Shown here: positions 33,780 to 42,203 of the stretch, piece after piece
Numbering within the stretch: position 1 is the first letter of the stretch
How the letters are laid out: every line of letters starts with the position of its first letter
Origin: Armatimonadota bacterium
Lineage (GTDB): Bacteria > Sysuimicrobiota > Sysuimicrobiia > Sysuimicrobiales > Kaftiobacteriaceae
Reading direction: 5' to 3'
Assembly: GCA_031459765.1 (NCBI GenBank)
Contig: JAVKHY010000016.1
Coordinates: forward strand, 1 to 48,313
DNA: 48,313 bases
The notes under the pieces: generated by a model
Seen by the model: only the letters and a program-made list of their open reading frames with translations
What the model was told of the DNA's origin: nothing
The model's database searches: none
Made by a program: the position numbers and the translations under genes

Positions 33780-35074
33780 CAGCGGTTCACCACCTTGACC
33801 GCCTGGCCGTTGGCCAGCGACTCCGGCCCCAGCGTGACCACGAGCTCGCCTTCGGCGACCCCGTAGAGGATCTGCACGATGTGATGGTGGCGCAACCCGA
33901 GCAGGACCTTGCGCACGCTGGCCCGGCCGTCCTTGACCACCACGACTTCCGGCTGTCCGTTCTGCCGGATCGCGCCGCTGGGGACCACGACCACGTTCTC
34001 CCTGCGCTCCACCAGCACCGAGACACGGGCCGACATGCCCGGGAGCAGGCGTCCCGATCCGTCGGCCAGCCGGATGCGGACCTTCGCCGCGCGCGTCAGG
34101 GGGTCGGCAGAGGGCTGGATCCGGCTGACGGTGCCGGGCAGCGTCAGGGAGGGATCCGCGTCAGGACGCACCGTCGCCGCCTGCCCCCTGCGCACCTGCG
34201 GCAGGTCGCGCTCCCCGACGCTGACCTCCACCTCCAGGTCGCGGTCGTCGTAGAGGACGGCCACCTTCATCCCCGGAGCGATGAACTCCCCGACGGTGAC
34301 CGGTAGCTCGGCGATCCGCCCGGCAAAGGGCGCGCGGATGGTGGCGTTCTCCAGTTGCAGGCGGACCAGCCGCAGCCCGGCCTGAGCCGCGCCGTAGGCG
34401 GCCTCGGCCTGTTCCACCTGGGCCCGGGCCATGGCCACCTCCTCCTCCCGCGCGCCCGACCGCACGAGGCTGAGCTGTTGACGCGCGGAGTCCAGCTGGG
34501 CGCGCGCCACGTCACGCTGGAGGAGGACCGCGTCGAGCTGCTGCCGGCTGACCGCACCGGCGGCGAACAGCTGCTGCATCCGGGCCACCTCCGCCTCGGC
34601 GTTGCGGAGGGCCGCCTCGGCCTGCCGGACGGCGTTCTCCGCCTGGGCGCGTTCCTGCGACCGGGCGCCGGCCAGCAGCGCCGCCAGTCGGGACTGCGCC
34701 ACCTCGCGCGCCGCGGCGGCCTGGCGGACATTCTCCTCGGCTTGGCGAACCTGTGCTGTGAGTTCCTCCGTCTCGAGCCTGGCGATCGGCTGCCCGGCGG
34801 CGACGCGGCTCCCCTCCTGGACGTACACGGCGGCGATCCGTCCCGCCATCTTGGGGGTCAGGTCCACCCGCCGGGCCGAGAGCACGGTCCCGGTGAGATC
34901 CAGGGTTTGTTCGATCGCCCCCCGCCGGGCCGGCACCGTCTCCACCGCCACGGTCTCCACCGGTGCCGGATTCTGCGCCCCGAGCTGGGGGGCGGCGCGC
35001 ATGCGTTGCTGGGCGACCACTCCTCCCGCGACGAGGAGAACGGCGACGGCCAGGATGATGGTCCACTTCCGCAT
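33779..35074 (-). CDS. RND periplasmic adaptor (HlyD/MFP family)
   Basis: A 431-residue membrane-fusion protein. An N-terminal membrane anchor (about 5-21) precedes the lipoyl half-motif GRIAAVYVQEGSRVAAGQPIARLE, a long coiled coil of Gln/Ala/Arg repeats (about 105-215), the second half-motif ATIRAPFAGRIAELPVTVGEFI, then beta-barrel and membrane-proximal domains ending with VEGELVV-like elements. It links the RND pump to an outer channel or to the envelope. One-base overlaps with the TetR gene upstream and the RND gene downstream make a three-gene operon. Confidence 0.94.
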   Translation of the reverse strand: MRKWTIILAVAVLLVAGGVVAQQRMRAAPQLGAQNPAPVETVAVETVPARRGAIEQTLDLTGTVLSARRVDLTPKMAGRIAAVYVQEGSRVAAGQPIARLETEELTAQVRQAEENVRQAAAAREVAQSRLAALLAGARSQERAQAENAVRQAEAALRNAEAEVARMQQLFAAGAVSRQQLDAVLLQRDVARAQLDSARQQLSLVRSGAREEEVAMARAQVEQAEAAYGAAQAGLRLVRLQLENATIRAPFAGRIAELPVTVGEFIAPGMKVAVLYDDRDLEVEVSVGERDLPQVRRGQAATVRPDADPSLTLPGTVSRIQPSADPLTRAAKVRIRLADGSGRLLPGMSARVSVLVERRENVVVVPSGAIRQNGQPEVVVVKDGRASVRKVLLGLRHHHIVQILYGVAEGELVVTLGPESLANGQAVKVVNR

Positions 35075-35715
35075 CAGCGTACCCCTTCACGTGTGTGTGC
35101 CGTGAACGTGCCCTCTCCCATCGCCAGCCGCAGGGTCTGCACGATCCGCGGCCAGTCGATCGGGACCCCGCTCAGGGCCTCCTGCAGGCTGAGGCCGTCG
35201 AAGGTCGAGACGACGATCGCGGCCAGCGCGTCGGTGTCGACATCCGGCCGCAGCTGCCCGACAGTCTGCGCTTCGCGCAGCAGCGCCGCGATGAACCTTC
35301 GCCACTCGTCGTAGCCGCGGGCGCACAGCGCGCTCAGCCGGTCGTCCTTGCTGGCCTGCGCCCATACCTCCAGGAGCAGACGGGGGGAGAAACCGGGCGA
35401 GGCCTGCTTCGCAGCGAGATCGGCGGTGAACTGTGTCGCGATCCTGTCAATCTTCTCCAGGGGCGTGGTGGCCGTGGCCGCCGCGGCCTTCGCCCGTTCC
35501 AGGGAGTGCGCGACGCTGTGGCCCACAACGGCGGCAAGGATCTCGTCCTTGGACTTGAAGTACGTGTACACGCCGCCCTTGCTCAGCCCCGCTTCGTCGC
35601 AGATATCCTGGATGGTGGTCCGGTGCACTCCGGCCCGCGCGAAGCAGATCGCCGCGGCGTGAAGAATCCGCCTCCGCTGGCCCTGCTCGTGAGCGGTCGT
35701 CACCCTCGGGCTCAT
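35074..35715 (-). CDS. TetR/AcrR-family repressor of the RND operon
   Basis: A 213-residue regulator. The N-terminal HTH reads RRILHAAAICFARAGVHRTT then IQDICDEAGLSKGGVYTYFKSKDEIL, a textbook TetR domain; the rest is a helical ligand-binding domain with a C-terminal TetR_C-like region (LRPDVDTDALAAIVVSTFDGLSLQ). It probably senses substrates of the pump and represses its own operon. AGGAG lies 10 bases before the ATG at 35715; a promoter and dyad lie further upstream. Confidence 0.92.
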   Translation of the reverse strand: MSPRVTTAHEQGQRRRILHAAAICFARAGVHRTTIQDICDEAGLSKGGVYTYFKSKDEILAAVVGHSVAHSLERAKAAAATATTPLEKIDRIATQFTADLAAKQASPGFSPRLLLEVWAQASKDDRLSALCARGYDEWRRFIAALLREAQTVGQLRPDVDTDALAAIVVSTFDGLSLQEALSGVPIDWPRIVQTLRLAMGEGTFTAHTREGVR

Positions 35716-35780
35716 GTGCGCACTACTCCTATGGATCCGATCGACACAGACGGGCCTCCGCTTGCCGGCAAGGGGAATGA

Positions 35781-35798
35781 AAACCGGACGGTCGGTTT
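35781..35798. promoter_or_regulatory. Probable TetR operator
   Basis: AAACCG (35781-35786) and CGGTTT (35793-35798) with a 6-base spacer; on the minus strand the site reads AAACCGACC then GTCCGGTTT, the shape of AcrR/TetR sites. It lies about +7 to +24 from the predicted start of transcription and 66 bases before the tetR ATG. Confidence 0.6.
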
Positions 35799-35811
35799 GA
35801 CTCCCTCCTGG

Positions 35812-35841
35812 ACGCTACACCCCGGGGGAGCCCGCTGTCAA
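35812..35841 (-). promoter_or_regulatory. Promoter of the TetR-adaptor-RND operon
   Basis: On the minus strand a consensus TTGACA (35836-35841) is followed after 18 bases by TAGCGT (35812-35817). It overlaps the last codons of the preceding gene. The -10 is weak but the position relative to the operator is right. Confidence 0.55.
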
Positions 35842-36773
35842 GTCGGGCCGGTCGCGTGCACTCCGGAGGTGCCCGGCGGAGCCCCTCGGGCGCGTCGGAG
35901 CAGGAGCAAAAGCACGGCTCCGGTCCCCCAGGTGACGGCCAGGAAGATCGCCACCCAGCCCAACCCGGGGATGAAGGCCAGCACCCCCAGCAGCGCGGCC
36001 CCGACGACCGCCTCGAGCGCTGCGGCGTGTTGCTCTTGAAAACCGCCCAGGATCCGGTCCCCCAGCAGCCGCGAAACGCCGGCGAAGCCGGCCAGGGCCA
36101 GCAGCATCACGGCGAAGGGCAGGAAGGCGATCAGGGGGATGCCCACGATGGAGACCGCCAGCAGCACGGCCAGGGGCGGGAGCAGGATCCACAGCAGGAT
36201 CCCGGCGAGGATCGCTTCGCCCGGCGAATAGTGCACGGCGTCCGCGATGCGGCGGGTGGGCCCGGGAAACAGCGCGGCCACCGCGGCGGCCAGGACGATG
36301 AATGCGACGAAGGTGAACGTCGCCGCCGCGCGTATCAGCCCCGGCCACCCCATCCACCAGTCGCGCCCCCAGACCCGGCCCTGGCGCGACGCCGGCGGGG
36401 GGCCATCCGGCGGCGGAACGCCGGAGGGCCGGATGCGTCCTCGCACGCGGGCGCCGGGCCGCATCTCCACGCGGCCGTTCGCCGACCAGACGTCGCCGCC
36501 GACCACGGCGCCCGGGGCCAGGGAGATGTCTCCGTTGAAGGTGCGTACGGATCCGGTGACCGTCCCGTTCACGGCGACGTCACCGTTCATCGTCATCGCG
36601 TCGCCGCGCAGCGTCCCGTCCACCTGGATCCGGCCGTTCAGGGTCAGGGCCGAACCGTCATGGACCGTGCCGGGCGGGATGACGATGTCGCCCGAGAGCC
36701 GCACGGTGACGCCCTGTGCCGCCAGGGGAGAAGCGGCCAGGAAAATAACGAGGACGGTCAGGAAGGTCCGCAA
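35838..36773 (-). CDS. Secreted polymer-forming (bactofilin-like) domain fused to a membrane module
   Basis: A 311-residue protein. A signal peptide (VLVIFLAASPLAAQ) is followed by short beta repeats (about 22-120) of the bactofilin/polymer-forming type: LTLNGRIQVDGTLRGDAMTM, NGDVAVNGTVTGSVRTF, NGDISLAPGAVVGGDVWSA, NGRVEMRPGARVRGRI. The C-terminal half has four to five membrane helices, including AFIVLAAAVAALFPGP and the Gly-rich IPGLGWVAIFLAVTW. Such fusions are probably envelope scaffold or surface proteins; the exact role is unknown. It lies 43 bases downstream of the ComB-like gene. Confidence 0.78.
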   Translation of the reverse strand: MRTFLTVLVIFLAASPLAAQGVTVRLSGDIVIPPGTVHDGSALTLNGRIQVDGTLRGDAMTMNGDVAVNGTVTGSVRTFNGDISLAPGAVVGGDVWSANGRVEMRPGARVRGRIRPSGVPPPDGPPPASRQGRVWGRDWWMGWPGLIRAAATFTFVAFIVLAAAVAALFPGPTRRIADAVHYSPGEAILAGILLWILLPPLAVLLAVSIVGIPLIAFLPFAVMLLALAGFAGVSRLLGDRILGGFQEQHAAALEAVVGAALLGVLAFIPGLGWVAIFLAVTWGTGAVLLLLLRRARGAPPGTSGVHATGPT

Positions 36774-36816
36774 CCGGGATCCCTCTCTGGCATGGAGCCG
36801 GCGAGATCTGCTCCGC

Positions 36817-37581
36817 CTACTGCCTACGCTCCCCGGGGACGGTCTCCTCCACCAGCCGCAGTTCGCGTCCTACCGTGGGAACGACGGAGGAGCAGTCCCG
36901 CCGGGCGCAGTAGGACACGTCCGCCTGGAGCCCCAGACGCACGATGTTCCGACCCGCCGCGGCCCGCAGGAACACGGCCAGCGTATCCGGCTCCGATCGA
37001 TACAGCAGAAGGGCGGCCTCCGCCCCGTCGGTGAGGTCGAACGGACCGTGCTCCAGCAACCGGGAGGTGAGATAACCGGCGCAGTAGGCGTCGTCGAGGC
37101 CGAAGCCGCCTTCGCGACCGGCGCAGACCAGCGTTACATCCGACCCCGCGGCCCGGGCGAGGCGGAAGGCCTCGGCCGCCGCCGCCGCGCCGTTGCGCAT
37201 GGCGCCGATGAGCACCGGTCCCAGGCCGGCGACGGCGCGGATCGCCGCCGTGCCGTTCGTCGTGACGAATATCACCGGTCGCCCTCGGATCTCCGCCGCA
37301 GCGAGTTCGACCGGAGAGTTGCCGTAGTCGAATCCCTCGGGAGCCAGCCCGCCCTCTTCGCCCGCCATCACCACCCGGGGGAGCTCGCCTTTCCGGGCGC
37401 GGGCCACCGCGACGCTGGGCGCGATGTACACCCCGTCGGCCCCGCGCTCCACCAGGGTCACGAGCGACGTGCTGGCCCGCAGGACGTCCACGACCACGCA
37501 CACCTGAGGGCGGTCCACCGGCGCGGGGTCCAGCGCCCCCGTGAGGAGCAGCGAGGGGTGGAAGGCGACGTGCAGGCGCAT
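36817..37581 (-). CDS. 2-phosphosulfolactate phosphatase family (ComB-like)
   Basis: A 254-residue protein of the ComB fold: VVDVLRASTSLVTLVERGAD, VVMAGEEGGLAPEGFDYGNSP, VIFVTTNGTAAIRAVAGLGPVLIGAMRN and VTLVCAGREGGFGLDDAYCAGYL. ComB hydrolyses 2-phosphosulfolactate in coenzyme M synthesis in methanogens; bacterial homologues are widespread and usually lack the rest of that pathway, as here, so the true substrate is open. ATG 37581 gives the normal N-terminus (RLHVAFHPSLL) and follows the M48 stop by 10 bases. Confidence 0.88.
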   Translation of the reverse strand: MRLHVAFHPSLLLTGALDPAPVDRPQVCVVVDVLRASTSLVTLVERGADGVYIAPSVAVARARKGELPRVVMAGEEGGLAPEGFDYGNSPVELAAAEIRGRPVIFVTTNGTAAIRAVAGLGPVLIGAMRNGAAAAAEAFRLARAAGSDVTLVCAGREGGFGLDDAYCAGYLTSRLLEHGPFDLTDGAEAALLLYRSEPDTLAVFLRAAAGRNIVRLGLQADVSYCARRDCSSVVPTVGRELRLVEETVPGERRQ

Positions 37582-37591
37582 GCCGCCCTGC

Positions 37592-38680
37592 CTACCCGTT
37601 GAACTGTCGATGGCGCCGGTCCCGCTCGATCGCCCAGCGCAGGCGCGATTCAATGACCGCCGCGGCCTCGGCGACGGACGTCCCCAGGAACGCCCCGTCC
37701 GCAGGGGTCACGATGAGCAGCGTGGTGCGCCCGCCCACGATTTCGTAAACCTGCCCCAGCCGAATCACGCCCACCTCGCCCGGATCGGGATCTCGGTCGA
37801 AGAACCGGTCCAGCGCCGCGGCCATCGCCGCGATGCGGGAGGGATCGGGCAGGCGGAGGATCACCGTGTCGTTGACGGCCAGCTCGGCGACCTGCCGTCC
37901 CCCCTCGGTGACCGTGCGGGTCGTCACCCGCAGGAAGTTGGCGGCGGGACGGCGCACCAGGGGGATGCCGCGCCGGCGCAGTTCGGCCTCGATGTACGCC
38001 ACCCGTTCCTCCGTCTTCGGGTGGTCACGGAGGTCGCCCGGGTCCGCCCGCGGCCGGTAGCGCTCCTCGCGGAGCAGATGTTCCATCACCGTGAGGGCGG
38101 CCACCGGGGTGTACGGGGTCCTGGTCAGGTAGGCCAGCCCCAGGAGGTCCGCCTCCCGCTCCATCTCCCGGGTATAGCCGCTGAGCAGGCCGTAGCTCAC
38201 CAGCTGCGCGCCCTGGGCGATCGCCGGGTCGCGCGTCAGCACGGCGACGACGATGGTCCAGAACGCGGCCTGGTTGCTGCGACGGATCATCGCCATCTGG
38301 TGGCGCCGGGCGGTGTGGGCGATCTCGTGGGCCAGCACCGCAGCCAGCTCGTGGTCGGACCGCACGAAGGCCAGCATGCTGCTGGTGACGTAGACGAAAC
38401 CGCCGGGCAGCGCCACGGCGTTGGGCTCCTTCCACTCGATGACGTTGAACGTCCAGGGGAGGGCGGGACGATCGGAGATCTCCGCGACGAGCCGGCCGAT
38501 GCGCCGGACCCGTTCGACGACGTCCCGGTCGGCGAGGAGGCGGTACTGCGCCTCCAGCTGCTGGGCGTAGGTCCGGCCGATGCGGATCTCCGCCTCGTCC
38601 GCGGACGCCGCCGGCAGGGGCGTCGGAAGGAGAAGGACTGACAGGAGAACGAGCAGGAGCGCGGTCCGCAGCGAACGCAT
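37592..38680 (-). CDS. Secreted M48-family zinc metalloprotease
   Basis: A 362-residue protein from ATG 38680, beginning with a clear signal peptide (RTALLLVLLSVLLLPTPLPAASA). The zinc motif is AHEIAH (HEIAH about 118-122) followed by RRHQ, with the third ligand in REMEREADLLGLAYL (Glu and the ExxxD helix). It resembles BepA/YfgC-type proteases that process or degrade envelope proteins. The C-terminal 150 residues form an extra mixed domain (VNDTVILRLPDP, VIRLGQVYEIVGGRTTLLIVTP). The frame is also open upstream to a GTG at 38770 that overlaps tatD by 8 bases; that start would hide the signal peptide 30 residues in, so 38680 is preferred but not certain. Confidence 0.88.
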   Translation of the reverse strand: MRSLRTALLLVLLSVLLLPTPLPAASADEAEIRIGRTYAQQLEAQYRLLADRDVVERVRRIGRLVAEISDRPALPWTFNVIEWKEPNAVALPGGFVYVTSSMLAFVRSDHELAAVLAHEIAHTARRHQMAMIRRSNQAAFWTIVVAVLTRDPAIAQGAQLVSYGLLSGYTREMEREADLLGLAYLTRTPYTPVAALTVMEHLLREERYRPRADPGDLRDHPKTEERVAYIEAELRRRGIPLVRRPAANFLRVTTRTVTEGGRQVAELAVNDTVILRLPDPSRIAAMAAALDRFFDRDPDPGEVGVIRLGQVYEIVGGRTTLLIVTPADGAFLGTSVAEAAAVIESRLRWAIERDRRHRQFNG

Positions 38681-38762
38681 GGCCAGCGCCGCAGAGGACC
38701 GGCTCTTCAGCGCCGGGCGGATCCCGCCGGCGGGCATGTCGGTTTCGCCCGGCCCATGCTCT

Positions 38763-39536
38763 TCAGCCACCGGAGCACCCCAGGCGAAACACCTTCCGCG
38801 CGTTCTCGGTGGTGACCCCGGCGATCTCCTCGGCGGTCACCCCGCGCAGCGCGGCCAGGCGCGCGGCAATGGGCACGAGGTAGGCCGGCTCGTTGCGCCG
38901 GCCGCGGAAGGGTTCCGGCGTCAACACCGGTGCATCGGTCTCGAGCAGCAGGGCCTCGGCGGGAACGCACCGGGCCACCTCCAGGACCTGACGGGCGTTC
39001 CGGTACGTCACGGGACCCCCGAGGGAGATGACGTATCCGGCCTGGACACACCGGCGGGCGAACTCCGTCGATCCCGAGAAGGCGTGCAGGACCGCCCGCA
39101 CGGATTTCCACTCTCCTAGTATATCCAGGACATCCCCAAACGCCTCCCGGCAGTGAACGACCGCGGGGAGACTCAGCTCGGCGGCCAGACGCAGGTGCCG
39201 GCGGAAGGCGCGACGCTGGATCTCCCGATCGGGACCGCGGACATAGTCCAGGCCCGTCTCCCCGACGGCGACCACCTTCGGGTGCGCGGCCAATCTCCGG
39301 AGTTCGTCCATCGTCTCCGCGGTAACCTGCTCCGCCTCCTGCGGGTGGACGGCCACCGCGGCATAGACGTCCGGGTGCCGGTCGGCCAGCGAGACGGCGG
39401 CTGCGGACGAGGGGACGTCGGAGCCCACCGTGACCATCCCGACCACGCCGGCGGCCCGGGCCCGGGCCAGCACCTGCTCGCGGTCCGGGTCGAAGGCCCG
39501 ATCTTCGAGATGCAGGTGGGAGTCGAAGAGCTCCAT
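38763..39536 (-). CDS. tatD: TatD-family metal-dependent deoxyribonuclease
   Basis: A 257-residue TIM-barrel hydrolase: DSHLHLEDRAFDPDREQVL (HxH metal site), VAVHPQEAEQVTAE, VAVGETGLDYVRGPDREIQRRAF (Glu ligand), PAVVHCREAFGDVLDIL, VLHAFSGSTEFARRCVQAGY and LLLETDAPVLTPEP (Asp ligand). Relatives act as 3'-5' exonucleases in DNA repair or turnover and as D-amino-acyl deacylases. ATG 39536 gives the normal start. It lies 20 bases after metG; the metG-tatD pair is a conserved Gram-positive arrangement. Confidence 0.94.
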   Translation of the reverse strand: MELFDSHLHLEDRAFDPDREQVLARARAAGVVGMVTVGSDVPSSAAAVSLADRHPDVYAAVAVHPQEAEQVTAETMDELRRLAAHPKVVAVGETGLDYVRGPDREIQRRAFRRHLRLAAELSLPAVVHCREAFGDVLDILGEWKSVRAVLHAFSGSTEFARRCVQAGYVISLGGPVTYRNARQVLEVARCVPAEALLLETDAPVLTPEPFRGRRNEPAYLVPIAARLAALRGVTAEEIAGVTTENARKVFRLGCSGG

Positions 39537-39556
39537 CTCCGGGGAGGTACCGGGCC

Positions 39557-41533
39557 TCAGGTGATCTTCGCGCCCTTGGGGGCGTTCTTTTCCACCGTCA
39601 GCAGCGCCACCTGACCGTCCCACTCCGCGGCCAGCAGCATCCCGTGGGAGTCGACCCCGCGCACCCGCCGCGGGGCCAGGTTGGCCAGGACGATGATGCG
39701 CTTGCCGACCAGTTCCTCCGGGGTGTACTGGGGGATGAGCCCGGTGATGATGGTGCGCACCTCGGTTCCCAGGTCGATCCTAGCTTCGATCAGCTTGTCG
39801 GTGTTGGGCACCCGCTTCGCCTCGAGGACCTCGGCGACACGGATGTCCAGTCTGCGGAACTCTTCGATGGTGATGGTCTCTCCCACAGGCTCCTCCTCCG
39901 CCGGCTCCGTTTTCGGGGGCGTCGCCGGCCCAGGACCAGTCTGCGCCTCTCCGGCCTCCCGCACCTCGACCCGGTACTTCTCGATCCTGGGGAAGACCGG
40001 AGCGCCGGGACGGACCCGGGTCCCCGGGGGCACCGTCCCCTCCCGGGCATCCTCCAGACGCTGGGCCTCCAGCGGCACGCCGATCCCCAGCTGGTCCCAG
40101 ACGCGCCGGGTCGCCGCGGGCAGCCAGGGCGACAGGAGGATGGTGACCCCCCGGAGCACCTCGACAGTCTCGGCCAGGGCGGCGCCGGCCCGCCGGCGGT
40201 CCGTCCTGACCGTCCGCCAGGGCGCTTCCTCGTCCAGGAATTTGTTGGCCAGGGCCAGCAACCTCCAGATCTCGGCCAGCGCGCGGGTGAAGTCGAGACG
40301 CGAGAGGAGCGGATCCAGCGCATCGACCACCTCCGCCGCGGTCCGGCGCAGCGCCCCCGCCGTCCCGACCGCCGGCTCGGGCGGGGGAACCACGCCGCCG
40401 AAATGCCGTTCGATCTGCGGCAGCGTCCGGTTGAGCAGGTTCCCGTAATCGTTGGCCAGGTCGGCGTTGAAGCGGTGCACCAGCCCCGGCTTGTTGAAGT
40501 CCCCATCGGCGCCGAAGGGAATCTCCCGCAACAGAAAATAGCGGATGGCGTCCACGGCGATGTCCTGGTCTACACCGGCTTCCTGGGCGATCTCCCGGGC
40601 CAGGGCGGCCGGATCGATCACGTTGCCCAGTGACTTGCTGAACTTCTGCCCCCCGAAGGTGAGCCAGCCGTGGGCAAAGGTCTGCTGCGGGATCGGGATC
40701 CCGGCGGCGTGGAGCAGGATGGGCCAGTAGACGGCGTGGAACCGGACGATCTCCTTGCCCACCAGGTGGACGGTGGCCGGCCAGAAGCGGCGGAACCGTT
40801 CGCCGTCGGGATACCCCAGGGCCGAGATGTAATTGGTGAGGGCGTCGATCCAGACGTAGATGACGTGGCGGCGGTCGAAGGGCACGGGCACACCCCAGGT
40901 GAAGGTGGAGCGGCTGACGGAGAGATCGCGGAGTCCCGCACGCACGAAGGAGACGACTTCGTTCCGCCGCGCCTCGGGTTCGATCAACGCGGGATTCTCC
41001 TCCACGGCCCGCAGCCACCAGTCTTGGTACCTGGACAGGCGGAAGAGGTAGGATTCCTCCGACGTCCACTCCGTCGTGCGGCCCGTGTGGACCGGGCAGG
41101 TGCGGTCCGGACCGAGCTCCGTCTCCAGGTAGAACGACTCACAGGAGGCGCAGTACCAGCCCTCGTACCGCCCCGGGTAGATATCCCCCTGGTCGTAGAG
41201 CTTCTGGAACAGCAGGGCGGCCACGCGCTCGTGGCGGGGCTCCGTGGTCCGGATGAAGTCGTCGTACCTGATGTTCAGGACCTCCCACAGCCGTCGGAAC
41301 TCGGCCGCGATGCGGTCGCACCAGGCCTGGGGCGTCACCCCGTGCTGCCGGGCGGCGCGCTCGATATTGATCCCGTGCTCATCGGTGCCGGTGAGGAAGA
41401 AGGTCTCGTAGCCGGCCAGGCGTTTAAACCGCGCGGCCACGTCGGCGGCAATGGTGGTGTAGGCGTGCCCGATGTGCGGCACATCGTTCACATAGTAGAT
41501 GGGCGTCGTGATGTAGTAGGTCTTTCCGGCCAC
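39557..41533 (-). CDS. metG: Methionyl-tRNA synthetase
   Basis: A 658-residue class I synthetase. TYYITTPIYYVNDVPHIGHA carries the HIGH signature (residues 20-23); a zinc knuckle has CASC and CPVH; the KMSKS loop reads GQKFSKSLGNV. The anticodon domain follows, then a Pro/Glu-rich linker and a C-terminal tRNA-binding domain (FRRLDIRVAEVLEAKRVP...GMLLAAEW) of the OB-fold type that dimerises and grips tRNA. GTG 41533 is chosen because GAGGGG stands about 8 bases ahead and the family begins here; the frame upstream is T-box leader. It charges tRNA-Met. Confidence 0.95.
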   Translation of the reverse strand: MAGKTYYITTPIYYVNDVPHIGHAYTTIAADVAARFKRLAGYETFFLTGTDEHGINIERAARQHGVTPQAWCDRIAAEFRRLWEVLNIRYDDFIRTTEPRHERVAALLFQKLYDQGDIYPGRYEGWYCASCESFYLETELGPDRTCPVHTGRTTEWTSEESYLFRLSRYQDWWLRAVEENPALIEPEARRNEVVSFVRAGLRDLSVSRSTFTWGVPVPFDRRHVIYVWIDALTNYISALGYPDGERFRRFWPATVHLVGKEIVRFHAVYWPILLHAAGIPIPQQTFAHGWLTFGGQKFSKSLGNVIDPAALAREIAQEAGVDQDIAVDAIRYFLLREIPFGADGDFNKPGLVHRFNADLANDYGNLLNRTLPQIERHFGGVVPPPEPAVGTAGALRRTAAEVVDALDPLLSRLDFTRALAEIWRLLALANKFLDEEAPWRTVRTDRRRAGAALAETVEVLRGVTILLSPWLPAATRRVWDQLGIGVPLEAQRLEDAREGTVPPGTRVRPGAPVFPRIEKYRVEVREAGEAQTGPGPATPPKTEPAEEEPVGETITIEEFRRLDIRVAEVLEAKRVPNTDKLIEARIDLGTEVRTIITGLIPQYTPEELVGKRIIVLANLAPRRVRGVDSHGMLLAAEWDGQVALLTVEKNAPKGAKIT

Positions 41534-41549
41534 GGTCACCACCCCTCGA

Positions 41550-41817
41550 AAGACAATGCGCCCCTCGTCCGTGGGACGAGGGGCACCTCCTCGTGGTACC
41601 ACCCAGTTTCGCGCCGTACGCCTCGACGGGTGCGGGGCGTCGCCGCCCGACACCCTGGCCCGTTCACGGGAACCGCCCGGCGGGTCCTACTCGACCCTGC
41701 TCTTTCGGACCCGCAGCTCCGGAGCCATGTTCGCCGCCGTCCTCCCGCCGGCTTCCACCGCACCCGGCTCGCTTCAGGACCGGACAGACGGGTACTCCCG
41801 CTCCGTCACCGCTTGTG
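41550..41817 (-). promoter_or_regulatory. T-box riboswitch leader of metG
   Basis: The leader has the T-box core GGGTGGTACCACG at 41604-41592 on the minus strand, which would form the antiterminator with uncharged tRNA. Stem I features lie upstream: GAGCCGGG...GGTGGAAGCCGGC near 41772-41744, and a specifier-loop stretch GAACATGG with the Met codon ATG at 41728-41726. A terminator hairpin (41560-41584) follows the T-box. Low charged tRNA-Met should therefore raise metG expression. The 5' limit is set from the promoter; the structure was judged by eye, not folded. Confidence 0.88.
41560..41584 (-). terminator. Terminator hairpin of the metG T-box
   Basis: GCCCCTCGTCC and GGACGAGGGGC form an 11-bp perfect stem around a 3-base loop, followed on the minus strand by GCATTGTCTTTC. 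It lies just after the T-box core and about 27 bases before the metG GTG. Confidence 0.8.
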
Positions 41818-41823
41818 CGACCC

Positions 41824-41852
41824 ATTCTACTGGGGCAGAGGGGCAGCGTCAA
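41824..41852 (-). promoter_or_regulatory. Promoter of metG
   Basis: On the minus strand TTGACG (41847-41852), 17 bases, then TAGAAT (41824-41829): a near-consensus sigma-70 promoter about 7 bases before the start of the T-box leader. Confidence 0.75.
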
Positions 41853-41882
41853 TGACAGGGCCGGGACGACGGACCGGCGGCC

Positions 41883-42194
41883 TCAGGGCGGCGGAGGGGG
41901 GTAGGACTCGACGATCTCGTACAGGTCCGCGGGGTCGACAGGTTCAGAAATGGGGACCGCGCTGTTCACCTGACCCCGTGCGGCGCTCCTGACCCAGGCA
42001 TCGTAGGCCGCTGGGCTGTCCCAGGTGGCGATGACGACGTAGGGATCACCCGGCCTCAGAGGACGCAGGAGCTCACCGCTGCGCAGCCCCGCCACCTCCC
42101 TGGCCAGCGCCAGCACGCCGCGCGCCCGGAAGGTCTCCTCGAACTCGCGCTCCCGGCCCGCCGCCACCTGCAGTCTGATGATCGAACGGATCAT
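41883..42194 (-). CDS. ABM-domain (antibiotic biosynthesis monooxygenase-like) protein
   Basis: A 103-residue ferredoxin-like protein: MIRSIIRLQVAAGREREFEETF, then SGELLRPLRPGDPYVVIATWDSP AAYDAWVRS, the pattern of ABM-family proteins (small cofactor-free oxygenases, heme-degrading enzymes, or quinol-like oxidases). The heme-binding or catalytic residues of known subgroups are not evident, so activity is open. It starts 9 bases after the DapA-fusion gene and ends before the metG promoter. Confidence 0.8.
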   Translation of the reverse strand: MIRSIIRLQVAAGREREFEETFRARGVLALAREVAGLRSGELLRPLRPGDPYVVIATWDSPAAYDAWVRSAARGQVNSAVPISEPVDPADLYEIVESYPPPPP

Positions 42195-42203
42195 CGCCCG
42201 CGC

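Noticed and set aside
31230-33866. Long plus-strand open frame of about 870 codons
   Set aside because: It is antisense to the RND pump gene and has no recognisable motifs.
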